Assembly: GCF_003351145.1 (NCBI RefSeq)
Contig: NZ_QQSV01000002.1
Location: 248,001-312,000, forward strand
DNA length: 64,000 nucleotides
Origin: Meiothermus sp. QL-1
GTDB lineage: Bacteria > Deinococcota > Deinococci > Deinococcales > Thermaceae
Reading direction: 5' to 3'
The first letter of the stretch is position 1; every line of letters begins with the position of its first letter. Positions 20,223 to 28,123 of the stretch are shown here, one piece after another. The translations under genes were made by a program, and so were the position numbers. The notes under the pieces are model-generated. The model searched no databases and was not told the origin of the DNA. It saw only the letters and a list, made by a program, of their open reading frames with translations.

Positions 20223-22574
20223 CTAGCGCTCAGGGTTGCTCTGGAAGAGGCGCTGGGCTTCGGGTTCGGGGGGCACCTCGATTGGGCCTAGGGACTGGGA
20301 GGAAGTACCCGTGTTGCAGCGAATGCTGTATAGCCACGCCGTGTCTCGGTCTGGTCCAACCACGGTTACTCGGAAGGCATTCTGTCCCGGCAGCTTGCGG
20401 AAGATGTTGTTGAACTGCCCCTGGCCCGGCCCGGAGATGCCGCCGGGGTACATGGGGTTCCCATTGTAGGAGCTGCTACCCCGCCAGCCCGTATCCAGCA
20501 CCTGGGTGCCTACGGGGTATTCCACAAAGATGCGGTCGGGTATGGAGTAGGTATCGAAGGAGATATTAAAGGTGGCCCCATCGGGGATAGCGCTGATGTC
20601 CCAGTTGTCCCGGGTGACCCCGTAGCCTCCACTGTTGGCAGCCTTCCAAACGTTGCAGATGTTCAGGCTGTAGTCATTGCTCTGCTCAGGGATCTCAATG
20701 TAGACGGGGACCACCTGACTGGACCTGTTGGTTCCAGCGGTGAGCTGGATGGTTGCCCCGTAGGCCCCCGGGCTACTGTAGGCGTGGGAGATACTCTCCT
20801 GATGGAGGCTGCGGGAAGCGCTGACGTTGCGGCTGCCCGTGGCACCGTCGCCAAAGTTCCAGGCCAGGGTGAAGTTGGCGGTCTGTTGGGTCAGGTGGAG
20901 GACCTTGATGTTGAACGTGTAGCTTTCGTTCCTCCTGCCGTTGGAGATCTGCGCGGGTGTGACCTGCATGTTGGGCCCCAGGGTGTACCGGATCCCCTGG
21001 GTGCCCACCTGCACCTCGTAGCAGGCGTAGACGTCCTTGTAGGCTACCGTGTCGTAGACCATGCCTAGAGCATCGGCGACGACGGGCACCACCAGGAATT
21101 TCCCGTAGAAGTCGATGCCCCTAAGCCTTCCCAGCCTGCGCTCTACCTCCGCAGCCGCCCTTTGCTCCCTGGAGAGTTGATGCTGCAGGTGTGCTCTCTC
21201 CTGCTTCAGCACGTAGAGGCCTATCTGGTTGGTGTACCTCTGGTCGACCCTTCCGTCGGCGGTGAAGTAGTCCTTTCCTCGCTTCCTCCCTACAATAGCG
21301 ATGTCGTTCTTGTACTTCTTCTCGGCTAGCAGCTTCCACCTGGCGGTGGGGCTTTGTCTAAGGTTGGGATCGCTGATCTCCTGGTCCAGGGGGGTTATGC
21401 GGTCCTGCAGGATGGCAATCTTGAGTCTGTGAAGATTCCTTTCGTACTCGGCCTGTCGGATCCGGTTTTCGACGTTGTTGAAGTAGAGGTCTATTGCCCC
21501 TTGGTTGACTTCAACTAGGGCTGAGATCAGGTCTTCATCCAGGGCTGCGTCCACCAGTCCTGCGGTGAGACCCCCTATGCCGGGCAGGAACCCCGAAGCA
21601 GTGAGCCCAAACTCTACCCACCCTCTTCGGGTAGCGATTCGGTTCAGGGTGCTCAGCAGGTCCTGAAGAGGGAAGGCCCCGCCGGTCTGCGACCAGCCCC
21701 CCGGCGCAGAGGGCACCAAGCAGACCAGGTAGCGCCCATTCGAAGAGCCGGAAAGGCTCAGGGTTTTGGTAGAGGGGCCGGTGAGGTAGCGGAAAGAGAG
21801 ATCTGCCTCGGGAATCACCACCCCTGTGGAGAGAATGCGCTCGCTCTCGTACTCCATCCAACCCGCAGCCCAGGTGATGGAGGTGTTGTTGGTCACCTCC
21901 AAGCCGCTCCCCGAGAAGCTGAGGGTGGGGATGTTCGTGACACCCTGGGGCTCTATTGTGTTAGGAAGATTGGCTATGCGCTCGGCGACCAGGTCGCCTG
22001 CGATCTCGGCGCTGAGGTAGACGATTTCATCGTCTTCGTACGGGCTTTGGTTGCGCTGCAGGGAATCCCTTATCCTGCCCACCAGCTCGCCGTAGCGGGG
22101 GTGTTGCCGCACTAGGGGTTCGACCGCTTCGAGGGACGAAATGCCCAGCCTCACCCAGTCCACCCAGTCCCAGTAGGCCACCATGTGAAAGGCGGTGCTC
22201 TCCACATCAACCGTTACCTGGGTCTGTCCCGGTTTGATCAAGGCCGCCCCCATGAGGAGTACGGGGTCCTCATCGTTGGTTGGGATGTGGTAGGCCCTGG
22301 CGACGGAGTAGAAGCCCCCGGGATTTCCTACACTGGAACCCTGGCTTAGGGTCTGAACAGAAGCTGAAGGAGCCTCAAGACCGTTGGTTACCACGAGCCC
22401 TAGAGTGGTGGGTAGCTGAGTCTCTACCCTTACAACATCCACGGGGATGCCAGCTTGCTGGAAAAGCCTGTTAAGGTATGAGGTGCTCGAAGGGGGGGAT
22501 GGGTCCGAGACCTGCCTAGAACAACCCGCCAGAAGGAGACCTGCTGCGAAGAGCGTAAGAAGGAGTCGAAGCAT
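20223..22574 (-). CDS. Large lipoprotein with a PKD domain, function unknown
   Basis: 783 aa. Lipoprotein signal with LLAGC (Cys18). Residues 30-320 are beta-rich with no recognised family. A charged, helical stretch (about 370-490, many Arg/Glu/Gln/Lys; coiled-coil-like) follows. Around 575-635 there is a PKD domain (WNFGDGATG, ISHAYSSPGAY). The C-terminal 130 residues resemble a carbohydrate- or protein-binding beta sandwich (DTGWRGSSSYNGNPMYPGG). Codon use and GC appear lower and more mixed than in neighbours by eye, which suggests recent transfer. It has a clear GGAGG site 9 nt before the ATG and an A/T-rich promoter. Probably surface-exposed; I do not recognise a function. Confidence 0.75.
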   Translation of the reverse strand: MLRLLLTLFAAGLLLAGCSRQVSDPSPPSSTSYLNRLFQQAGIPVDVVRVETQLPTTLGLVVTNGLEAPSASVQTLSQGSSVGNPGGFYSVARAYHIPTNDEDPVLLMGAALIKPGQTQVTVDVESTAFHMVAYWDWVDWVRLGISSLEAVEPLVRQHPRYGELVGRIRDSLQRNQSPYEDDEIVYLSAEIAGDLVAERIANLPNTIEPQGVTNIPTLSFSGSGLEVTNNTSITWAAGWMEYESERILSTGVVIPEADLSFRYLTGPSTKTLSLSGSSNGRYLVCLVPSAPGGWSQTGGAFPLQDLLSTLNRIATRRGWVEFGLTASGFLPGIGGLTAGLVDAALDEDLISALVEVNQGAIDLYFNNVENRIRQAEYERNLHRLKIAILQDRITPLDQEISDPNLRQSPTARWKLLAEKKYKNDIAIVGRKRGKDYFTADGRVDQRYTNQIGLYVLKQERAHLQHQLSREQRAAAEVERRLGRLRGIDFYGKFLVVPVVADALGMVYDTVAYKDVYACYEVQVGTQGIRYTLGPNMQVTPAQISNGRRNESYTFNIKVLHLTQQTANFTLAWNFGDGATGSRNVSASRSLHQESISHAYSSPGAYGATIQLTAGTNRSSQVVPVYIEIPEQSNDYSLNICNVWKAANSGGYGVTRDNWDISAIPDGATFNISFDTYSIPDRIFVEYPVGTQVLDTGWRGSSSYNGNPMYPGGISGPGQGQFNNIFRKLPGQNAFRVTVVGPDRDTAWLYSIRCNTGTSSQSLGPIEVPPEPEAQRLFQSNPER

Positions 22575-22729
22575 AAGCGTTTAACCTCCGACCGTTTTAT
22601 AGCAGGCCTACCATTACAAAAGTCTTAACCACTAATCAGATATCAGAGGAGAAGTGTGGCAGATCGCCTTTGAGGAGCCACCCCGGCCAGAATCCGAGGA
22701 AGGTAGGTCTGGAGGGCTTCCTATGGGCG
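22575..22729 (-). promoter_or_regulatory. Promoter region of the PKD lipoprotein gene
   Basis: On the minus strand TATAAA (22596-22601) lies about 21 nt before the ATG at 22574, followed by GGAGG. No convincing -35 at 17 bp. The region is A/T-rich by local standards. The left part also holds the end of the upstream minus-strand gene's transcript; no terminator with a T-run is seen. Confidence 0.5.
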
Positions 22730-23164
22730 CTAGAGTTTCCCCTTTCTAGGCTCCTTCTGAGAGCTCCTCTTTTGCAGGGCCCCCAGGCCCTCCAGGAGAT
22801 GCCTTCGGAGAGATAGGAAGCCCAGGAGGCTCAGGGCGGTTCCCCCGGAGAGAAAGAGGGGTTCCAGGCGGAATACACCCAGCCAGAACCCGTAGACCCC
22901 AAGCCCCCAGGGAAGAACGGCCAGGACTCCCCAGGCAAAGCGGTAGGAGAGGGGCCAGTTGGGGAAGCGGAGGGAGCTATGCTCCAGGAGGTAGCCCCCG
23001 AAGAAGAAAGTCCCCAGAGCAGGAAAGGCGGGGAGGGCCGCCGGGGCTCCCTTGGCTCCCCAGAGAAGGAGGCAGCTCAAGAGAAGGGGCAGCAGAAGAA
23101 AGCGTGGGAGCGTAGGGTTGAGGAGAAGAAGAGGCGGAAAGAGGGCCAGTAATGCGGGCCGCAT
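22730..23164 (-). CDS. Small integral membrane protein of unknown function
   Basis: 144 aa from the ATG at 23164; a longer frame into mutS2 is spurious. Start chosen because TATACT (23171-23176) lies exactly 6 nt upstream, the local leaderless rule. About four to five hydrophobic segments (3-35, 40-57, 70-95, 98-120) and a Lys/Arg-rich C-tail (about 128-144). No family recognised. Confidence 0.6.
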   Translation of the reverse strand: MRPALLALFPPLLLLNPTLPRFLLLPLLLSCLLLWGAKGAPAALPAFPALGTFFFGGYLLEHSSLRFPNWPLSYRFAWGVLAVLPWGLGVYGFWLGVFRLEPLFLSGGTALSLLGFLSLRRHLLEGLGALQKRSSQKEPRKGKL

Positions 23165-23208
23165 GTAGCAAGTATAGCTGTTTCGGCTTTGCCCAGAAGG
23201 GAAGGACT

Positions 23209-25458
23209 TTAGACCCGCAGGTGCACCACCGTCACCCCGTGGCCGCCCTCGTAGGGCATGGCGTCGTGGTACTCGGCCACCCGCCGGTCGCGCCGCAGGA
23301 AGTCGCGCAGAGCGTTGCGCAGGGCCCCGGTGCCCTTGCCGTGCAGAAGCCGCACCGGGGTGGTGGCGGTGGCCTGGGCCTCGCTCAGGTAGCCGTCCAC
23401 CGCCAAAAGGGCCTCCTCCACTGTGAGACCGCGCAGGTTGAGCTCGGGGTTGAAGCGGGCCCGGTGGGTCTGGCCACCCCGGGGGGTCCCGGCGGACTCC
23501 ATAGGCCTGAGCGAGGCAAGCGGCACCGTGAGCCGCAGGGCCCCCACCTGCACCAGGGCTTCCTTCCCCCTTAGCTCCACCACCCGCCCCGCGCCATACC
23601 CCGGCACCTCCACCGGGCTGCCCGCCGCCAGGGCCGGAGGGGTGGGGGCCGGGGGCGGGGCGGGCTGGTACTGCGAGCGCAGGGCCAGCAGCTCCTGCAA
23701 GGCCTGGCCGCTCCCCTGGACCCTGGCCCGCTCGCGGGCCTTCTGCACCCGCCGCTGGGCCTCCTCCACCAGAGCCCGGGCCTGGGCGCGGGCCTCCTCC
23801 AGAATTCGCTCCCGCTCCGCTTCCAGACGGGCCCACTCCTGGGCCAGCGCTTCTGCCCTCGCCTCGGCAGCCCGGCGCTCGGCCTCGGCGGCAGCCCTGG
23901 CCTGCCGGAGGGCCTCGCGCTCGGCCTCGAGCGCGGCCAAAAGCCGCTCCAACCTCCCCCCCTCAGGGCCCAGCAGGGCCTCGGCCCGGGCCAGCACCGC
24001 CTCCGGCAAGCCCAGCCGCCGGGCGATGGCGAAGGCATAGCTGCGCCCGGGGGCCCCCACCTCGAGCTGGTAGGTGGGCCGCAGATGGGCCAGGTCGAAG
24101 CGCATGGAAGCGTTGGCCAGGCCCGAAGTGTCCTGGGCGAAGGCCTTGAGGGGGGAGAGGTGGGTGGTGATGAGGCCCCGCACCCCCTGGGCGAGCAGGC
24201 GCTCCAAAAGGGCCTGGGCCAGGGCCGCCCCCTCCTCGGGGTCGGTGCCAGTGCCCAGCTCGTCGAGGAGGACCAGGCTATCCGGGGTGGCCTGCTCCAG
24301 CACGGCCTTCAGGTGCAGCAGGTGGGCGGCGAAGGTGGAGAGGTTGTCCTGGATGGACTGCTGGTCGCCGATGTCCACGAAGACGCGGTCGGGGAAGGCC
24401 AGCTCGGCCTTCTCTGCTGGCACGTACAGCCCGCACTGGGCCATCAGGACCGCGAGGCCCAGGGTTTTGAGCAGGGCCGTCTTGCCCCCCATGTTGGGCC
24501 CGGTGAGGAGGAGGATGCGCTGCTTCTCATCCAGCTCCAGGTCGTTGGGCACCGGGTTCTCGATCAGGGGGTGGCGCCCCCCCTTGAGCCGGTAGCGCCC
24601 CTCCCGGTTGAGCCGGGGGCGGCAGAGCTGCCAGTCGCGGGCCAGAAGCGCCCCAGCCCGGGCCACGTCCAAAGCGGTCAGGGCCTCCAGGGTGGCTTCG
24701 AGCTCAGCGTCCTGGGCCAAAAGGGCCGAGAGCTCGAAGAGCACCCGGTTCACCTCGGCCTCCTCCTCCAGCCTGAGCCGGGCCAGCCGGTTGTTGAGCG
24801 GCACCACCGAGGCCGGCTCGAGGTAGAGGGTGAGGCCCGAGTCGGACTGGTCGAGCACCAGCCCGGGAAGCTGGTGCTGGAAGCTGGCCTTGACGGGAAT
24901 CACGTAGCGGTCGCGCCTTTGGGTCACGAAGCGCTCCTGCACCGCCTCGGGGTAGCGGTCCAGGAGCTGGTAGAGTCGGTCCAGAATCTGCTGGCGCAAA
25001 GGGTTTAGCTGGCGGCGAATCTCCCGCAGGCGGGGGGTGGCCTCGTCGCGCACCTCCCCCGCCTCGTCCAGACAGGCCCGCACCCGCTGCAAAAATAGCT
25101 CGTGCGCCCCAATGCCGCTGGCAATCCGGCCCAGGTGCCCGCCCACCGGCAGCAGCTCCTGCTTCAAGGCCAGGGCCGCCTCCAGGCTCGAGGCCACCCT
25201 GCGGAGCTCCACCCCTTCCAGCCGCCGCCCCTCCCGCACCGCGGCCAAGGCCGGCCGGACGTCGGCAAAACCCTCCAGCCGGTAGGGGTAGGCCAGGGCC
25301 TCGGCCAGGGTGGCCTGCCGGAGCAGGGCCCGCTCGAGGGTGGGCTCGGGGGCCAGGGCCAAAAGCGCCTCTTGGCCCATTGGGGTGGCCGCCCGCTCGG
25401 CCAGAGCCTCGCGCACCCGGTGGAAGTCCAGGCTCTCCAGCACCCCTCGCATAACCAA
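23209..25458 (-). CDS. mutS2: MutS2 family ATPase/endonuclease
   Basis: 749 aa. MutS core (about 60-310), ATPase with Walker A TGPNMGGKT (about 322-330), Walker B SLVLLDELGTGTDPEEG (about 398-414), a long Ala/Glu/Arg coiled coil (about 510-610), a KOW-like segment, and a C-terminal Smr nuclease domain (LNLRGLTVEEAL, HGKGTGALR). MutS2 acts on branched DNA and in some bacteria on collided ribosomes; it lacks the mismatch-recognition domain of MutS. The start is placed at the TTG at 25458 because TATACT (25465-25470) lies exactly 6 nt upstream; the first ATG is two codons later. Confidence 0.95.
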   Translation of the reverse strand: MVMRGVLESLDFHRVREALAERAATPMGQEALLALAPEPTLERALLRQATLAEALAYPYRLEGFADVRPALAAVREGRRLEGVELRRVASSLEAALALKQELLPVGGHLGRIASGIGAHELFLQRVRACLDEAGEVRDEATPRLREIRRQLNPLRQQILDRLYQLLDRYPEAVQERFVTQRRDRYVIPVKASFQHQLPGLVLDQSDSGLTLYLEPASVVPLNNRLARLRLEEEAEVNRVLFELSALLAQDAELEATLEALTALDVARAGALLARDWQLCRPRLNREGRYRLKGGRHPLIENPVPNDLELDEKQRILLLTGPNMGGKTALLKTLGLAVLMAQCGLYVPAEKAELAFPDRVFVDIGDQQSIQDNLSTFAAHLLHLKAVLEQATPDSLVLLDELGTGTDPEEGAALAQALLERLLAQGVRGLITTHLSPLKAFAQDTSGLANASMRFDLAHLRPTYQLEVGAPGRSYAFAIARRLGLPEAVLARAEALLGPEGGRLERLLAALEAEREALRQARAAAEAERRAAEARAEALAQEWARLEAERERILEEARAQARALVEEAQRRVQKARERARVQGSGQALQELLALRSQYQPAPPPAPTPPALAAGSPVEVPGYGAGRVVELRGKEALVQVGALRLTVPLASLRPMESAGTPRGGQTHRARFNPELNLRGLTVEEALLAVDGYLSEAQATATTPVRLLHGKGTGALRNALRDFLRRDRRVAEYHDAMPYEGGHGVTVVHLRV

Positions 25459-25516
25459 AGGCTAAGTATAGCCGCTTCAGGGCCTCCTCACGAAAAGGGG
25501 TGGCATAATTTCCGCC

Positions 25517-26521
25517 ATGCGCTTCTGGATGGTGGGGCTCCTGCTCTGGGCCGCGACCCTGCAGGGGGTGAACATGGCCCAGCCCGAGGAGGCGCCCAAC
25601 TTCCAGACCACCGCCGAGATCGAGCGGCGGGGCAAGAAAATCGTGGTGGTCAAGACCGGGCCCGACAACCCCCCGGCCCTCATCGAGCTGCGCGACCTCT
25701 TTGGCGGAACCCTGACCGCCCTCGACCCCGAGAAGAGAACCCTGTGGCTGGGCGAAAAGCTCTTCACCACCGACGCCCTCACCCGCTACTGGCACGGGGA
25801 GAAGCCCATCCGCTTTGAGGAGCTGCAGGTAGGGCAGCAGGTGCGGCTCGAGGCCGCCGAGCAAAGCGACGGCAGCCTCAAGGCCTTCGATGTGAGGGTG
25901 GGGGCCCAGGCCGAGGGCAAGGCCTTGGTCCGCTCCCTCTTCGCCGACCCGCCCCCCTTCCGGGTGCAGATCAGCTTCGGCGAGAACGCCAGGGCCTACG
26001 GGGCCATTGCCCGGGTGGAGCAGATCCGCGAGGTCAACGACTTTGTTATTCTGACCGGAGGCACGGCCCGCTACATTGAGGAGGAGGACCGCCTCGAGCT
26101 CAACCTCAAGCCCGAACCCCGGGCGGTGGAGGTCCAGCAGGGCAGGAGCAAGGCCTGGGGCAGCCGCCTGGACTACGACAACCAAAGCGGGGAGGCGCGG
26201 GTTGCGGGGCCCATCGAGCTGGAACGCCAGGGGGATAAACCCCTGAAGGGCGCTGCCGAGCGCATGGTCTACAACGTGGACGAGGAGGTCCTGCACCTCC
26301 TGGGCAGGGTGCGCCTGCAGCAGGAGGGCCGCACCACCACGGCCGAGCGGGCGGTGGTGCAGGAAAAAGACCGGGTGGCCTTCCTTTACGGTACCAAGGA
26401 CAAGCCGGTGCGCAGCGAGAACAAAGACGGCTTCGTAGAGGGCAGCCGGCTGCTGTACAACCTCGACAGCGGGGATGTGGTGGTGCTCGAGGGGGTCAAG
26501 GGCGAGTTCCAGGAACCCTGA
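25517..26521 (+). CDS. Exported protein with DUF5666-like and LptA/OstA-like domains
   Basis: 334 aa with an N-terminal hydrophobic export signal (4-20). Residues 55-130 resemble DUF5666 (pattern FGGTLTALDPEKRTLWL ... VGQQVRLEA). Residues 165-334 form an OstA/LptA-type repeat (YNQS-like SGEARVAG, AERMVYNVDEEVLHLLG, GSRLLYNLDSGDVVVLEG). LptA moves LPS in Gram-negative bacteria; Thermaceae lack LPS, so the cargo would be another glycolipid or the protein a scaffold. ATG preceded by CATAAT 7 nt upstream. The stop codon lies inside a hairpin shared with the next promoter region. Confidence 0.7.
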   Translation: MRFWMVGLLLWAATLQGVNMAQPEEAPNFQTTAEIERRGKKIVVVKTGPDNPPALIELRDLFGGTLTALDPEKRTLWLGEKLFTTDALTRYWHGEKPIRFEELQVGQQVRLEAAEQSDGSLKAFDVRVGAQAEGKALVRSLFADPPPFRVQISFGENARAYGAIARVEQIREVNDFVILTGGTARYIEEEDRLELNLKPEPRAVEVQQGRSKAWGSRLDYDNQSGEARVAGPIELERQGDKPLKGAAERMVYNVDEEVLHLLGRVRLQQEGRTTTAERAVVQEKDRVAFLYGTKDKPVRSENKDGFVEGSRLLYNLDSGDVVVLEGVKGEFQEP

Positions 26522-26553
26522 CGACTTTGCGATGGGGATTTCGCAAAACGTCA
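26519..26553. repeat. Inverted repeat overlapping a stop codon and the next promoter
   Basis: Arms TGACGACTTTGCGA (26519-26532) and TCGCAAAACGTCA (26541-26553) pair with one bulge around TGGGGATT. It contains the stop codon of the upstream gene and reaches the expected -35 area of the aminotransferase promoter (-10 TAGACT at 26565-26570). No T-run follows. It may be a terminator, an operator, or both. Confidence 0.6.
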
Positions 26554-26576
26554 TGCCACAGGGGTAGACTTTAGGC

Positions 26577-27776
26577 GTGGAAACCCAACCCTACGAGCCC
26601 CGCTTCGCCGCGCGCACCCAGCGCATCCAGGCCTCCACCATCCGCGAAATCCTGAAGCTCACCCAAAGCCCCGGCTTCATCAGCTTTGCCGGAGGGCTAC
26701 CAGCGGCCGACCTCTTCCCCCTCGAGCGCATTGCCGAGGCCACCCAGCACATCCTACGCGACCAGGGGGCCCAGGCCCTGCAATACAGCACCACCGAGGG
26801 CTACCCTCCACTTCGGGCCTGGGTGGCGCAGAGGCTGCCCCGCACCGCCCCCGAACAGGTGCAGATCGTCTCCGGCTCGCAGCAAGGCCTGGACCTCATC
26901 GGCAAGGTGCTGATCGACCCCGGGGCCAGGGTGCTGGTAGAGGCCCCCACCTACCTGGGGGCCCTGAGCGCCTTCAACCCCTACGAGCCCGAGTACGTCT
27001 CGCTGCCCATAGACGAGGAGGGGCTGGAGCCCGGGGCCCTCGAGGCGGCCCTCCAGGCCGGGGCAGCCAGGTTCCTCTACGTGATGCCCACCTTCCAGAA
27101 TCCATCAGGGCGGCTGATGGGGCTGAAGCGCCGCCAGGCTTTGGTGGAGCTGGCGCGCAAGTACCGGGTCCTCATCGTGGAGGACGATGCCTACGCCGAG
27201 CTCTACTTCAGCGGCCGACCCCTGCCCACCCTCTACGCTCTTGACCAGGAGCTGGGCGGGGGCAACGTCATCTACCTCTCCACCGCCTCCAAGACCCTGG
27301 CCCCGGGCCTGCGGGTGGCCTGGGTGGTGGGGCCTGGGCCGGTCATCCAGAAGATCACCCACGCCAAGCAAGGGGCCGACCTGCACTCCCCCACCCTGAA
27401 CCAGATGCTGGTCTACGAGCTGGTGAAGGAGGAGGCCTGGTACCAGGGCCAGATTCAGCGCATCCGCACCACCTACCAGGCCCGCTGCGCCTGGATGCTC
27501 GAGGCCCTGCAGCGCCACATGCCCAAGGAGGTGGGCTGGCACACGCCCCAGGGGGGAATGTTCTTTTGGCTTACCGCCCCTGAGGGGCTGGACAGCCTGG
27601 AGCTCCTCAGGCGCGCGGTGGAGGAGAAGACCGCCTTCGTGCCAGGCCAGCCCTTCTTTGCAGATGGCAGCGGGAAAAACACCCTGCGGTTATCGTACTC
27701 CAGCGCCTCGCACGAGGAGATCGAGGAGGGCATCAAGCGCCTGGGCCGGGCTATGAAGCGGATGCTGGTCGTGTGA
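26577..27776 (+). CDS. PLP-dependent aminotransferase, LysN-like (2-aminoadipate / aromatic aminotransferase group)
   Basis: 399 aa, fold type I. It is strongly similar to Thermus LysN through the N-terminal RIQASTIREILKLTQSP and FAGGLP segments and the AKQGADLHSP loop. PLP lysine lies in STASKTLAPGLRV (about Lys242). LysN transaminates 2-oxoadipate in the alpha-aminoadipate lysine pathway and also accepts branched-chain and aromatic substrates; this copy could be LysN or a paralogue. GTG at 26577, 6 nt after TAGACT. The last six codons lie in a 17-bp perfect hairpin. No lysine genes are adjacent. Confidence 0.88.
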   Translation: METQPYEPRFAARTQRIQASTIREILKLTQSPGFISFAGGLPAADLFPLERIAEATQHILRDQGAQALQYSTTEGYPPLRAWVAQRLPRTAPEQVQIVSGSQQGLDLIGKVLIDPGARVLVEAPTYLGALSAFNPYEPEYVSLPIDEEGLEPGALEAALQAGAARFLYVMPTFQNPSGRLMGLKRRQALVELARKYRVLIVEDDAYAELYFSGRPLPTLYALDQELGGGNVIYLSTASKTLAPGLRVAWVVGPGPVIQKITHAKQGADLHSPTLNQMLVYELVKEEAWYQGQIQRIRTTYQARCAWMLEALQRHMPKEVGWHTPQGGMFFWLTAPEGLDSLELLRRAVEEKTAFVPGQPFFADGSGKNTLRLSYSSASHEEIEEGIKRLGRAMKRMLVV

Positions 27777-27797
27777 CGACTCACACGACCAGCATCC
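27760..27797. repeat. Perfect 17-bp inverted repeat at the end of the aminotransferase gene
   Basis: Arms GGATGCTGGTCGTGTGA (27760-27776) and TCACACGACCAGCATCC (27781-27797) with a 4-nt loop CGAC. The left arm encodes the last residues and the TGA stop. No T-run follows. It could stabilise the mRNA end or act as a terminator; the perfect copy across the stop also suggests a template-switch duplication. Confidence 0.8.
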
Positions 27798-27800
27798 TTG

Positions 27801-28080
27801 GTGAGCACAACTCACGCCAGCCGCTACAACCACGACACACTCCAGGCCCTGCTGGCCAGCTTCCCGGCCCGGGGAGCTCCGACACCCTGGAGGGCAGCCT
27901 GCCCGTCCTGGTTTGGCCGGTCCCGAACGCCGAGCGCCACCGCACCGTTTTCAAGGAGCTGGCCGCGACGGTAAGCCGCCCGATTCCAAGGGGAACCAGC
28001 GGCTGGGCTACGTGGCGGGGCGCTGGGGGCAAGGACGGTGGGTTGGTTTTGGAGGACGCGGTAGCCCCTTTTACCCAGAG
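27801..28080 (+). pseudogene. Possible degenerate gene remnant, unidentified
   Basis: A 280-bp stretch not covered by a convincing gene. From the GTG at 27801 a frame reads VSTTHASRYNHDTLQALL... and then loses sense; a second frame continues with a protein-like segment (about 27890-27970: LPVLVWPVPNAERHRTVFKEL). This looks like a gene end broken by frameshifts. The start is reminiscent of transposase N-termini, but I cannot identify it. Confidence 0.3.
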
Positions 28081-28083
28081 GAA

Positions 28084-28111
28084 CCACCCCCCGGGGCCTT
28101 CCGGGGGGTGG
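28084..28111 (-). terminator. Hairpin downstream of the Gly-rich lipoprotein gene
   Basis: Perfect arms CCACCCCCCGG (28084-28094) and CCGGGGGGTGG (28101-28111) with a 6-nt loop, 12 bp past the stop of the minus-strand gene. No clear T-run, as often in GC-rich thermophiles. Confidence 0.65.
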
Positions 28112-28123
28112 GGAGAAGGGGGG

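Noticed and set aside
23165-23836. N-terminal extension of the 144-aa membrane protein into mutS2
   Set aside because: Gly/Pro-rich off-frame reading of mutS2; the -10 at 23171 fixes the shorter start.
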